The notes beneath the pieces are model-generated. The model was not told where the DNA came from. It was given only the letters and a program-made list of their open reading frames with translations, and ran no database searches. Below are positions 1 to 8,329 of a stretch of DNA of 64,000 nt, one piece after another. The stretch comes from Alcanivorax sp. DG881 (lineage in GTDB: Bacteria > Pseudomonadota > Gammaproteobacteria > Pseudomonadales > Alcanivoracaceae). Position 1 is the first letter of the stretch. Each line of letters opens with the position of its first letter. The stretch spans positions 1,924,290-1,988,289 of the forward strand of contig NZ_DS989915.1 in the NCBI RefSeq assembly GCF_000155615.1, given 5' to 3'. The position numbers and the translations under genes were made by a program.

Positions 1-2004
1 AAAATAAGCCAGATCACGATAGGCTGCGTACTGCTCCTCGCTGTACCAGATATCCGCCGTGATGTTCTGCGGAAAGGCATTGCGCTGGGCGGATTCACTG
101 TCGTAATAGCGGGCCACATTGCAGGAGTAATGGGCCGCCCCCTCCCCCAGATCCGCTAGCGAAGTCAGGCAGGCCTGATCTGGCGGCACGGCCAGATTGT
201 CAGCCAGCCTGTTTTCATCAAGCGACAGCTTCACATAAATGATCTGGCTTGGCTCTTGCCAGGGAAAACCGGTTGCTGTCAGCTCAAACACACCGGCGCC
301 CTGGCGCTGAATATAATCACCAGCCAGGGGGCACGCGTCTTCGGCACACTTCAGCTCGATCCCCAAATTGGCATCCAGGTTGGCCCGAATACGTTTGAGC
401 GATTCGAATTCATAGTCGGGGTCATGCTCGGCATCCACCACTACAATCCGCCGGGTACCGCGTTCAATCAGGGAATACAGACCAAGGTTCTCGGCATGGC
501 CGCCATCACTAATACGGAGTGTAGCGTGGTAATCCTCCGGCACGACGAACTTCAAGGGGAAACCACCCAACAGCTTGTAGGTCCAGAACCAGGCACTCCC
601 CATAGGGCCTTCCTGGGTGGCCGGGTTGCGCATCTCATAGCCAAGATTCATGTTGGCCGCAGACACAAAAAAGTCCCCCAGCCCCCGCAACTGTCTGGCC
701 CCCTCATCCACTGCCGCCCCGGATGTAGCCACCGCTTTCGAAAAGGAGATCGGGGCCAGCAGCTGTTGCTCTGGCTGGTAACTGGTATGGGCCGACCCCC
801 ATTGAACCGGTGAGAAGGTAAAGACACTTTTCTCCAGTGAGGCCATATCATAATTTTCGTCATCATCAATAAAACTGTACGGCCGGATCAGCTTGGTATT
901 GATAATTGGCAGAGACAATGGCGGCACCGCTTGACCGGCATCGACCAGGGCATCCGCACAGCTGTTATAGGCCAGCGCAAACTCCCGCAGATGGCTAAAA
1001 TGTAGCTCCTCTGTCTGGGAAGCCTTGCGCCAAAACAGCACGCTGCCATTTTGGGCGTTCATGAACTGATCCGGTTCATGCTCGAAGTAGTCAACGTACT
1101 CATCATGGTCGGCGTTGGGTGCCAGGCCGTAAGCCCGCTCCAGCCCTTTTCTATAGGCATTGGTAAACACCGAACCATTGATCAGTCGCAGATTCAGAAA
1201 ACCATCCGTAACCCAGTAGAAAGGCAACGACACCACATGGGATGCAACCAACCCACCGCTCTCGAGGGCCTGTACGGCACCATTACTGGAATAGTTGATA
1301 ATGTCAGACTGGGCCGCGATATGGCGCTGATAGGCGTCATCCGCCAGGATGCTGCCATCAGTTCGCGACAGAAAAAGCGGAGACAGATTGTCCACATTCT
1401 GCTCATCCTGGTGCTTGCTTGCCACCAGTTGACAAAACGGCGTGGCCGCCACATCGGCGGAACCCGCCATGCCTTTCAATACGTTGGCGTAATAATCCCG
1501 GTTAGTAGCGGGAAGTTTTTCTGCCAGGCTTCCATCCAGATTTTCCGCGTACATGGTCCCGTAGAAACGCTGCGACATCAGCCAGTAGGAGGTATAGCCA
1601 CCACCGGAAACCGATGAAATGGCATCCGCTTCTTCCAATAAACCACTGTGATTGAGCGCCTTCAAAACGCCCATGGAAAACGAAGCCGAACGGGCCCCAC
1701 CTCCTGACAACGCGATCGAAAAGGCATCCCTGGGATAAGGGGTTGCAGACGCCGTGTCATCAAGACAGCGCTGCAAGGCATCGGTGCGACCGCCGCCCTC
1801 GTAGCTTTTTACACCAAAGCGCAGTAGCAGCTCCTGACAGAAACGGCTGCGCAAATAACCTTGTTGATCCTCTGCGGTGACCGCCTTGTCCCCGGACACG
1901 CCGGTGATCCGGGATAACCGGTCCGGTGTTTCATGTGTGGCGCAGCCGGATAAGACCGCATACAGCATTCCGCCCAGCAGGCAGGCCGTGAAGTTCCTTT
2001 TCAT
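1..2004 (-). CDS. Patatin-like phospholipase lipoprotein, 3' end cut by the window edge
   Basis: Reading frame of 668 codons, open at position 1, so the C-terminus lies outside the window. The N-terminus is a lipoprotein signal with lipobox LSGC (Cys21). The oxyanion-hole motif SGGGAR is near residue 96 and the nucleophile elbow SVSGG near residue 131. A DGGHAENLG motif near residue 496 supplies the Asp of the Ser-Asp dyad. This arrangement matches bacterial patatin/cPLA2-like proteins. The inferred role is lipid acyl hydrolysis by a membrane-anchored enzyme; substrate unknown. The first residue of the usual G-x-S-x-G elbow is Ser here. Long plus-strand frames over it are antisense shadows. 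Confidence 0.85.
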   Translation of the reverse strand, partial: MKRNFTACLLGGMLYAVLSGCATHETPDRLSRITGVSGDKAVTAEDQQGYLRSRFCQELLLRFGVKSYEGGGRTDALQRCLDDTASATPYPRDAFSIALSGGGARSASFSMGVLKALNHSGLLEEADAISSVSGGGYTSYWLMSQRFYGTMYAENLDGSLAEKLPATNRDYYANVLKGMAGSADVAATPFCQLVASKHQDEQNVDNLSPLFLSRTDGSILADDAYQRHIAAQSDIINYSSNGAVQALESGGLVASHVVSLPFYWVTDGFLNLRLINGSVFTNAYRKGLERAYGLAPNADHDEYVDYFEHEPDQFMNAQNGSVLFWRKASQTEELHFSHLREFALAYNSCADALVDAGQAVPPLSLPIINTKLIRPYSFIDDDENYDMASLEKSVFTFSPVQWGSAHTSYQPEQQLLAPISFSKAVATSGAAVDEGARQLRGLGDFFVSAANMNLGYEMRNPATQEGPMGSAWFWTYKLLGGFPLKFVVPEDYHATLRISDGGHAENLGLYSLIERGTRRIVVVDAEHDPDYEFESLKRIRANLDANLGIELKCAEDACPLAGDYIQRQGAGVFELTATGFPWQEPSQIIYVKLSLDENRLADNLAVPPDQACLTSLADLGEGAAHYSCNVARYYDSESAQRNAFPQNITADIWYSEEQYAAYRDLAYF

Positions 2005-2189
2005 GGTGTCCTTCCCCGTTTTATATTTTTCTTACAGAAGTATGCTCCTCCTGAAGGCAGCAAATAAAGGTGGCAGACCAAGACGATTGAGAGGCGATCA
2101 GAGCCAAGAGCAACACCTGCGCCGAGAAGACAGCTAACTCGGTATGCCTCATGAGGAGTGCGCAGAGGACAATCCAGCGGGCACCACGG

Positions 2190-2765
2190 CTACGCAGGCA
2201 AGGCGCTGTCAGCAAACCACTGCAGGATAGCCTCACGCTGACGCTTACTGTGAGGGTGGGCCAACAACCCTTCCACCAGAAAGGTGCCCACTGTGGCCAG
2301 CATGGTCGCGCGCTCCTGCGCCACACCGTCCGCTTTCAGGGTATGGATCACCGCCGCCTCCACAAAGCGGTGAAACTGGTCATGCCATTCCCGGATCACC
2401 GCGGACTGTTCCAGCCGGGCATGCACCGTGGTGACCAGTTCGCGGCTCTGTTCGAATTCCCGCAACGCCCAGGCCATCTTGTCCTTCAAGGGTTCATCCA
2501 CGATGGTCGGCAGGTGAACGAGGGTCTGCGACATCTGCCGGTTGAGTACAGCCACCAACAGTTCATCCTTGCTGGCGTAATACCAGTACAGGGTATTCGG
2601 GGCGACCCCAAGCTCCCTGGCAATACGGCTCATGGACGTACCATCGTAGCCCAGCGACAAGAACAGCCTGGCTGCTGTGCTCTCCAGTTCGTCCTGCTTT
2701 ACCTTCAGATCAATATCGCGCTTATTCTTGGCCAAGGGGCCTTCTCCCACAGTCGGTCCGGTCAT
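2190..2765 (-). CDS. TetR/AcrR family transcriptional repressor
   Basis: 191 residues. The N-terminal helix-turn-helix has the family pattern (SMSRIARELGVAPNTLYWYYASKDELL, about residues 43-70) followed by a helical ligand-binding domain. It is divergent from the alpha/beta hydrolase at 2833, with a double operator lying directly against the ATG at 2765. That ATG has no Shine-Dalgarno; a TTG at 2735 preceded by GGAGAAGG would give M-A-K-N-K and may be the true start. Likely an autorepressor that also controls the hydrolase; the ligand cannot be told from sequence. Confidence 0.9.
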   Translation of the reverse strand: MTGPTVGEGPLAKNKRDIDLKVKQDELESTAARLFLSLGYDGTSMSRIARELGVAPNTLYWYYASKDELLVAVLNRQMSQTLVHLPTIVDEPLKDKMAWALREFEQSRELVTTVHARLEQSAVIREWHDQFHRFVEAAVIHTLKADGVAQERATMLATVGTFLVEGLLAHPHSKRQREAILQWFADSALPA

Positions 2766-2815
2766 CTTGTATGGTATTCAAGAATGCTAGTCTTTGCTCT
2801 TGAATACCATACAAG
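2766..2815. promoter_or_regulatory. Double operator: perfect 17-bp inverted repeat between TetR gene and hydrolase
   Basis: CTTGTATGGTATTCAAG at 2766-2782 recurs as its exact reverse complement at 2799-2815 with a 16-bp spacer. Each arm is itself a partial dyad of form CTTGnATnnnATnCAAG, so this looks like two TetR-dimer sites with centres 33 bp apart, about three helical turns. The left arm abuts the ATG of the regulator and the right arm ends 17 bp before the hydrolase ATG. Confidence 0.75.
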
Positions 2816-2832
2816 ATAACTGGAGCCCGACC

Positions 2833-3780
2833 ATGGATACCCTGCGACATAGCCCCCAGGACCTGACCTGTGACAGCCAGCGAACCGGTTTTTACTCTAG
2901 CGGGACCTGGTGTGCAGCCACCCTGCACCGGCCAGCGAAGGCCACGGCAGAAACACTGCCAGCTATCCTAATGCTGCACGGCTGGGGCGGGATTCAGGAT
3001 GCGCTAACGGTGTCCTACTATGAGGAATTTACCCGCGCTGGCTACGCGGTGATGACCTTTGATTATCGCGGCTGGGGCGATAGTGCCGGCCTGCCGCGAC
3101 ACGTCATTTCCGCCCGCCAGCGGGTAGCCGACGGCGACGCCGCCCTGGCCTTCCTGAAAAGCCAGCCGGGCATCGATCCCCGTCGCATCGTGCTGTGGGG
3201 CTCGTCCTTTGGTGGCGGCCATGTGGTGGAGCTGGCCGCCGAACACCCGGAACTGGCCGGGGCCATTGCCCAGGTCCCCATGCTTGATGGCATGGCCGCG
3301 GTGCGCGCCGTCCCCTTGCCACGACTGCTACGCTTTGGGCTCTACGCCATGGCCGACCTGCTCAAGCCGGGCCAGCCTATCTATCTGCCTGTGGTCAGTG
3401 AGCCCGGAGCGTTTTCCTCCATGGACCGGGACGATGCCGGCAAGGCACTGCAACTGGCCGAAACCAGCATCGGCCGTCGCTACGACAACCGCGTGGCGGC
3501 CCGCTCCATGATGACCATGGGGCCCTACCGACCTTTCAAGCGTCTCAAGAACATCCGCATTCCCACCCTGTTGCTGGGCGCCAGCCAGGATTCTGTCGCC
3601 CCCTTTGTGGAAAGCGCCATCCGCGGCGTCAACAATCCCAACCTGACCATCGCCAGCATTGACGCCAACCACTTCGAGCCCTATTTCGAGCCGACATTCA
3701 GCGGCGTGATCCGCCAGCAACTGCTGTTTTTGGAAGGACTGAACGGTTTTGACAAACCGGCGCAAAGGAAGAGTGCCTGA
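2833..3780 (+). CDS. Alpha/beta hydrolase (dienelactone-hydrolase / acetyl-xylan-esterase-like)
   Basis: 315 residues, start chosen at 2833 behind GGAG; upstream in-frame codons run through the operator and are not coding. An HGWGG oxyanion segment is at about 49-53. The nucleophile elbow GSSFG has Ser125, and the fold predicts Asp253 (GASQDS) and His280 (DANHF) as the rest of the triad. No signal peptide, so cytoplasmic. Probably an esterase acting on a ligand sensed by the divergent TetR; the exact substrate is not evident. Confidence 0.85.
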   Translation: MDTLRHSPQDLTCDSQRTGFYSSGTWCAATLHRPAKATAETLPAILMLHGWGGIQDALTVSYYEEFTRAGYAVMTFDYRGWGDSAGLPRHVISARQRVADGDAALAFLKSQPGIDPRRIVLWGSSFGGGHVVELAAEHPELAGAIAQVPMLDGMAAVRAVPLPRLLRFGLYAMADLLKPGQPIYLPVVSEPGAFSSMDRDDAGKALQLAETSIGRRYDNRVAARSMMTMGPYRPFKRLKNIRIPTLLLGASQDSVAPFVESAIRGVNNPNLTIASIDANHFEPYFEPTFSGVIRQQLLFLEGLNGFDKPAQRKSA

Positions 3781-3863
3781 ACGTCATGGGCTGTTATTCT
3801 CCATTCTCTTACGGATGCGGGCCCCTTCTTTCCGTTTTTCCTTTTCTTTAATACATCCATCCC

Positions 3864-3882
3864 GCCACGGGTTTCCCGTGGC
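3864..3882. terminator. Hairpin after hydrolase gene
   Basis: GCCACGGG-TTT-CCCGTGGC, an 8-bp perfect stem with a three-base loop. No T-run follows, so it is a possible rather than certain intrinsic terminator. Confidence 0.3.
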
Positions 3883-3973
3883 AGACAGTCACCCCATTAC
3901 ACCCTGCCACCATCTGTAACGAACACGGCTCCTGCGCATCGAAGCAATAACTGAACACGCGCAAAGGCTCGTT

Positions 3974-4741
3974 ATGCGTTCATTTTTTTGTCTGGCTCTG
4001 CTGCTGCTTTCTGCACCGCTGTATGCCGACAGCACACCATTGATCCTGAACAGCGGCGAAAAGAAGGTGTCACTGATTGAGCTTTTCACCTCGGAAGGAT
4101 GTAGCAGCTGCCCACCCGCTGATCGCTTCCTGGCCTCGCTGGGAGAGCAGGAAGAGGCGTTCACAACCTTTATCCCGCTGGCGTTTCATGTGGACTACTG
4201 GGATTACATCGGCTGGGCCGATCCCTATGCCAGCCCGGATTACAGTAACCGCCAGAGGCGCTATGCCCAGCTGCACGAATCCGGTCGCGTCTACACGCCC
4301 GGCTTCTTTATCAATGGCAAGGAATGGCGCGGCTTCTTCCAGCGCAACCGCCACTGGCAGCGCGCGCTGTCTCATGAAGAAGTGGGAAATCTGTCCATTC
4401 GCTATGCCAACCATACCCTCCACGCCACTTTCAACGGCACCCTGCCTAATAACGCCAACCTGAACGTGGCCTGGATTGGCTCCGGCCTGCAGTCCTCGAT
4501 CCGTCGAGGCGAAAACAGGGGAAAAACCCTGAAGCATGATTTCGTGGTGCTGCATTGGAGTCATCAGCCAATGCCAACGGCCTCGCTAACGCTGCCACTT
4601 CCCGCTCCCCCCGATAAAGGGCAGGAACAAACAGGGCTGGTGGTCTGGATCAGTCAACTCACCGACCCACATCCCGTACAAGCTGTGGGCGGCTTTCTTT
4701 CGCAAAAAAATAATTCAACGTCTTTCCCGGAGTCACCATGA
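3974..4741 (+). CDS. DUF1223 secreted thioredoxin-like protein
   Basis: 255 residues with a short signal peptide (cleavage near LYA-DS, residue 18-19). The family signature FTSEGCSSCPPAD (about residues 38-50) contains a CxxC pair, and the rest fits a thioredoxin-like fold with a C-terminal beta region. DUF1223 proteins are exported and of unknown function; a redox or metal role is a guess. Its stop overlaps the next ATG by four bases (ATGA), so it is translationally coupled to the MipA-like protein. Confidence 0.85.
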   Translation: MRSFFCLALLLLSAPLYADSTPLILNSGEKKVSLIELFTSEGCSSCPPADRFLASLGEQEEAFTTFIPLAFHVDYWDYIGWADPYASPDYSNRQRRYAQLHESGRVYTPGFFINGKEWRGFFQRNRHWQRALSHEEVGNLSIRYANHTLHATFNGTLPNNANLNVAWIGSGLQSSIRRGENRGKTLKHDFVVLHWSHQPMPTASLTLPLPAPPDKGQEQTGLVVWISQLTDPHPVQAVGGFLSQKNNSTSFPESP

Positions 4742-5556
4742 TCACTATTCGACAAGCCCTGCTTGGCACATTGAAACGCTTTTCCTGTCTGCTTTTTCTT
4801 ATGAGTGCCAGTACTGCCGTTTCAGCAGCTCCCACGGCCATCAATACCCCGCTATCACGGGCACCGCTGGACGACACCAGTCACTTCGGCATCGGCGCCA
4901 CCACCTCGATAACCGAACGCCCCTTTGTTGGCGTCGACAGCCAGGACGAAGGGCTTCCTTATTTCTCCATTCGTTATAAGCGCTTTAGCGTGGAAGGCCT
5001 TGATGCGGGGCTGGATTTTTTCAAAAACGATAACAGCGTCTTTGGGCTGCTGCTGACACCCCGCTTTTATGAAGTGAAATCCAGCTTTGCCGATGACGGT
5101 GAACTCAATGGCATTGATACCACCCACCGCACCGTCTTTGCCGGCGTATCCTATCAATACCAACATGCGCTGTTTCAGGTAGCCGCCAACGCCCTGAAAG
5201 ACGTCGGCGGGGAAAGCGATGGCACCGAAGCAAATCTGACCGTCAGCCGGGGATTCAACTGGGGAGACTTCACCATCGCGCCCTCATTGGGGCTGGTATG
5301 GCAGGACGGCCGACTGGTCGAACATTTCTACGGTGTGGCGGATGACGAAACAGCGCCGGGGCGCCCCGCTTATGGCGAGCACAGTTCATTGAACTATCAG
5401 GCGGCCCTGACCGGAATCTGGACGCCGGGAAAGCACTGGCACCTGTTGGCGGTGGTAAAAGAGGACTATCTCGGTGAGGGCATTACAGACAGCCCGATCA
5501 TCGATGAGCGATCACTGACGTCAGTGGCAGTGGGCGCGGTATTTTATTTCTGGTGA
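4738..5556 (+). CDS. MipA/OmpV family outer-membrane protein
   Basis: 272 residues. N-terminal signal peptide (cleavage about VSA-AP, residue 31). Then an alternating amphipathic pattern typical of a small beta barrel, ending in an aromatic terminal strand (AVFYFW). The central YGV...Y.HSSLNY segment matches MipA/OmpV. Family members scaffold murein enzymes or act as pores. Coupled to the upstream DUF1223 gene by an ATGA overlap, suggesting an envelope role for both. Confidence 0.85.
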   Translation: MITIRQALLGTLKRFSCLLFLMSASTAVSAAPTAINTPLSRAPLDDTSHFGIGATTSITERPFVGVDSQDEGLPYFSIRYKRFSVEGLDAGLDFFKNDNSVFGLLLTPRFYEVKSSFADDGELNGIDTTHRTVFAGVSYQYQHALFQVAANALKDVGGESDGTEANLTVSRGFNWGDFTIAPSLGLVWQDGRLVEHFYGVADDETAPGRPAYGEHSSLNYQAALTGIWTPGKHWHLLAVVKEDYLGEGITDSPIIDERSLTSVAVGAVFYFW

Positions 5557-5607
5557 CAAGGCCGGGGAAGCCAGCATTAGCACTCAAGAAAACACCCGAC
5601 AATGACA

Positions 5608-5898
5608 CTACAGGCGGCGTCGCGACCATTGCATGAGCAAAGGGCGCGGGTCGCTCACCGGCCCCACCCATTGCACCGGCTCAGCGTCGGCCAGCGAGCC
5701 GACACAAAGCATGCACTCGCCTTCCGGTGGTGCCGAACTTTCCACATAGCGCACCGTATGCCGAGCGCCTCCGCGGTTGCTGGAATACTGCATCCTGCGG
5801 GATCGTTCTTTTCTATCCATACTCACCACCCTGGTGACATCAATGTACGCTTGCTGCTCAACGCCAGAACCATCACGGCTTTCCGAACCGGCCCGCAC
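5608..5898 (-). CDS. Possible small hypothetical protein downstream of the MerR gene
   Basis: 96 codons, overlapping the end of the MerR gene by 26 bases and reading the same way. I do not recognise it. The C-terminal half (ECMLCVGSLADAEPVQWVGP) has codon choice like its neighbours and a CxxC pair, whereas the N-terminal part may be overcalled; an internal ATG at 5823 is an alternative start. A plus-strand frame also covers the stretch. Treat as tentative. Confidence 0.4.
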   Translation of the reverse strand: MRAGSESRDGSGVEQQAYIDVTRVVSMDRKERSRRMQYSSNRGGARHTVRYVESSAPPEGECMLCVGSLADAEPVQWVGPVSDPRPLLMQWSRRRL

Positions 5899-6313
5899 CC
5901 GCAGACCCCCGCGCTTTTTCTCCCTTCTTCCTGGCCAACGCCACCGTCATCAGGCGCCGAAACTGTGGGCACTCCAGGTGGCTGGGGGCCTGACACTTTG
6001 CCGCATGCCGCAGCCCGTCCCGCATGGCAGACAACCGGCGAATCGTGACGTCCAGCGAATCCGCCCGGTCTACCAGGGTTTGACGGTCAATCTGTGGCTC
6101 GCCACGGGCATCAAACATGGCGCCGATTTCGTCGAGTGAAAACCCCGCTGCCCGGCCCAGCGCAATCAACGCCAGTTGATCCAGCACCACAGGCGCAAAC
6201 AAGCGTTTTATCCCCCGCCGGCCCGTGGACATGATCAATCCCTTCTCTTCGTAATAGCGCAGGGTCGATGCAGGCAATCCAGCACGCTGCGCTACTTCTG
6301 AAATATCCAGCAC
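5873..6313 (-). CDS. MerR family transcriptional regulator
   Basis: 146 residues from a GTG start. The N-terminal winged helix-turn-helix (LDISEVAQRAGLPASTLRYY) is canonical MerR, followed by a dimerisation helix. A distal pair of cysteines in AKCQAPSHLECPQF lies near residues 107-116. It lacks the four-Cys iron-sulfur loop of SoxR, so the effector is different and may be a metal, thiol or drug. It is divergent from the DUF2938 gene and should control it through the 19-bp-spacer promoter between them. Confidence 0.9.
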   Translation of the reverse strand: MLDISEVAQRAGLPASTLRYYEEKGLIMSTGRRGIKRLFAPVVLDQLALIALGRAAGFSLDEIGAMFDARGEPQIDRQTLVDRADSLDVTIRRLSAMRDGLRHAAKCQAPSHLECPQFRRLMTVALARKKGEKARGSAGAGRFGKP

Positions 6314-6317
6314 GGCC

Positions 6318-6348
6318 TTGACCTCAAGTTGACTTGAAGTAGTACGTT
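6318..6348 (+). promoter_or_regulatory. MerR-type promoter with SoxR-box-like operator
   Basis: A -35 TTGACC (6318-6323) and a -10 TACGTT (6343-6348) are 19 bp apart, the stretched spacing that MerR-family activators correct. The spacer holds the dyad CCTCAAGTTGACTTGAAG, differing at two of 18 positions from the E. coli SoxR operator as I remember it. It drives the DUF2938 gene and sits five bases from the regulator's start codon. Confidence 0.75.
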
Positions 6349-6377
6349 ACCACTACACCCTCAACGAGGCACCTGAA

Positions 6378-6878
6378 ATGGCCACTGCCACCACCTGTTT
6401 TCTCACTGTCCTGATCACCGGGATCACCGCCACCCTGGTCATGGATGGCTGGAGCGTACTACGTCAACGGGCCTTCGCCATTGCCGCCCCCAACTACGGG
6501 CTGGTCGGGCGATGGATACTGCATATGCGCCACGGCCAATTCCGGCACAACCCGATCACTCAATCCCCACCGGTAGCAGGAGAAACCGTCAGCGGATGGT
6601 TGGCGCACTACCTGATCGGCATTGTCTTTGCGAGCCTGCTACTGGCCACGGGAGGGCAGGCGTGGATCGACCACCCTACTGCCGGGCTACCTATCCTGAT
6701 CGGCCTGGTTACCGTGGCGGCCCCTTTCCTGCTCATGCAGCCGGGCATGGGGGCAGGCATCGCCGCCTCGCGCACCCCGGCACCGAACAAGGCCCGGCTG
6801 CAAAGCCTGCTCAACCATGGCGTGTTCGGCGTGGGCCTGTATATCGGCGGCTGGGCCAGCCACTTCATCCTGTACTAG
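6378..6878 (+). CDS. DUF2938 integral membrane protein
   Basis: 166 residues with four hydrophobic segments (about 7-25, 74-92, 103-122, 145-163). The family-like opening TGITATLVMDGWSVLRQRAF is followed by NYGLVGRWILHM. DUF2938 proteins are small four-helix membrane proteins of unknown function, often beside MerR regulators. Here it is the likely target of the divergent MerR protein. The ATG lies 29 bases after the -10 element. Confidence 0.8.
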   Translation: MATATTCFLTVLITGITATLVMDGWSVLRQRAFAIAAPNYGLVGRWILHMRHGQFRHNPITQSPPVAGETVSGWLAHYLIGIVFASLLLATGGQAWIDHPTAGLPILIGLVTVAAPFLLMQPGMGAGIAASRTPAPNKARLQSLLNHGVFGVGLYIGGWASHFILY

Positions 6879-6976
6879 GGAGCCCTGACAGGAAGAAAGC
6901 AAAAACGCGCGGGAAAATGCGATAATGGCCACCGAGACAGACAGCAACGACCACGCCCCACCAACGGTGATACGCC

Positions 6977-7345
6977 ATGACCACACTACTGCTGAATTTG
7001 CGCCAGGTACCGGACGACGAGGCCGAGGAAGTGCGCACTTTGTTGAATGAGCAGCAGATCCCGTTCTACGAAACGACACCGAGCTTGTGGGGTATTTCTT
7101 CCGGGGGCATCTGGCTCACCAACCCGACAGACCGTGAGCGCGCCAAGGCGCTAATGGAAGACTATCAGCAGCAACGCACCCGGCGGGAAAGGGAACGCTT
7201 CGAGGAAGCCCAGCGGGATGGCACCGCACCAACGCTGGGTGGCCGCTTGCGCGATCAGCCCGGCCGCGCGCTGGGTGTGCTGATCGCCGTCACGGTATTG
7301 ATACTGGTGACACTGGTGCCCTTTTTGACGCTGGGGGAATACTGA
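6977..7345 (+). CDS. DUF6164-type protein with C-terminal membrane anchor
   Basis: 122 residues. A soluble N-terminal domain (MTTLLLNLRQVPDDEAEEVRxLL..) resembles a putative-signal-transducing fold that compares neighbouring residues. A charged linker (about 58-85) leads to one hydrophobic helix at 97-117. Family proteins have unknown function. It lies alone between the DUF2938 gene and a convergent hypothetical gene. Confidence 0.7.
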   Translation: MTTLLLNLRQVPDDEAEEVRTLLNEQQIPFYETTPSLWGISSGGIWLTNPTDRERAKALMEDYQQQRTRRERERFEEAQRDGTAPTLGGRLRDQPGRALGVLIAVTVLILVTLVPFLTLGEY

Positions 7346-7379
7346 CGCTGGTAAATGGCCCCAACGACTGCCTGCTGAC

Positions 7380-7706
7380 TCAGGCGGAAAAGTAATCCTG
7401 CATCCAGGTAAATAACGTCTCCGCACTCACCTCGGCCAGACCCATGCGCTGAAAATCCTCGCCGGCGTCCTCATCAATAGTGCCAAACTGATAAAGAAGC
7501 ACACCGGGCTGCTCATCATGCAGTATCAGAACAATGCGTCCCCGTGTCTGCAGGCAATCAATGGTCATGGCATCGGCAGGAATACCCACATCACGCATGC
7601 CACGGCGCACACCCACCACTGGATTAATATGCTCGTAGGTCTGCTGGATGCGCGTATGCGCTTCCGTGATCATATCGGACAAGGCTTCAAGGGCGGCTTC
7701 TGACAT
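7380..7706 (-). CDS. Conserved hypothetical protein
   Basis: 108 residues from ATG 7706, which has an AGGAGAG ribosome site seven bases upstream; longer in-frame starts lack one. Acidic, soluble, no membrane segment. It has a helical N-terminus (MSEAALEALSDMITEAHTRIQ) and a beta-rich middle (AMTIDCLQTRGRIVLILHD). I do not recognise the family. It lies 88 bases downstream of the NYN-domain gene on the same strand and could share its transcript. Confidence 0.65.
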   Translation of the reverse strand: MSEAALEALSDMITEAHTRIQQTYEHINPVVGVRRGMRDVGIPADAMTIDCLQTRGRIVLILHDEQPGVLLYQFGTIDEDAGEDFQRMGLAEVSAETLFTWMQDYFSA

Positions 7707-7794
7707 CAATCTCTCCTGGCACGTGAGCGGCACAGGGTAGCAAATTGCGTAAAGCGACAACCACCGATAACCACACTGCCCCGTCAAAACGCGA

Positions 7795-8268
7795 TTACAG
7801 TAAAAGGTCCCCCTCAATGGGAACAAACCGGCTCGCCGCACGGGCCAATGAATCCGCGGTCAGTGGCGCGACGCCATAGACGTCGACATGCTTGCCCTTG
7901 TCCACTCGCAACTTATCCACCAGAAGATCGAAATCACCGTCTCCGGAGACCAGCACCACGCTGTCCACCTCCGCAGCATATTCCAGCGCATCAATTGCGA
8001 TTCCCACATCCCAGTCCCCTTTGGCGGAGCCATCAGAGCGTTGTATAAACGGTTTCAGTTTTACCTCAAAACCGATAGCGCGAAGAATGTTCTGGAACTC
8101 ACGCTGTTTTTTATCACCCCGATCGATGGCATACGCGATGGCTTTTACCACCTGCCCCTCTGCTGTCACTGTCGACCAGAACTGGTTGTAATCGAATCGG
8201 CGGTTAAAGGCCTGCCGTGTCGTGTAGTACACATTCTGCACATCCACGAGGATCAACACTGTTTTCAT
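7795..8268 (-). CDS. NYN-domain (LabA/DUF88-like) putative ribonuclease
   Basis: 157 residues from ATG 8268 (GGGAG upstream). NYN-domain motifs in order: LILVDVQNVYY (Asp9), a GDWDVGIAIDAL stretch, and VSGDGDFDLLVDKL, supplying the clustered aspartates of PIN-like metal-dependent nucleases. LabA-like proteins are thought to act on RNA. The ORF can be extended to 8340 but that part overlaps the next gene and has no ribosome site. Confidence 0.85.
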   Translation of the reverse strand: MKTVLILVDVQNVYYTTRQAFNRRFDYNQFWSTVTAEGQVVKAIAYAIDRGDKKQREFQNILRAIGFEVKLKPFIQRSDGSAKGDWDVGIAIDALEYAAEVDSVVLVSGDGDFDLLVDKLRVDKGKHVDVYGVAPLTADSLARAASRFVPIEGDLLL

Positions 8269-8329
8269 CGGGCTCCCGGTTTCACTCAATCGCTTATTAT
8301 TAATGTGTACAGACTGGATAAAAAACCCC

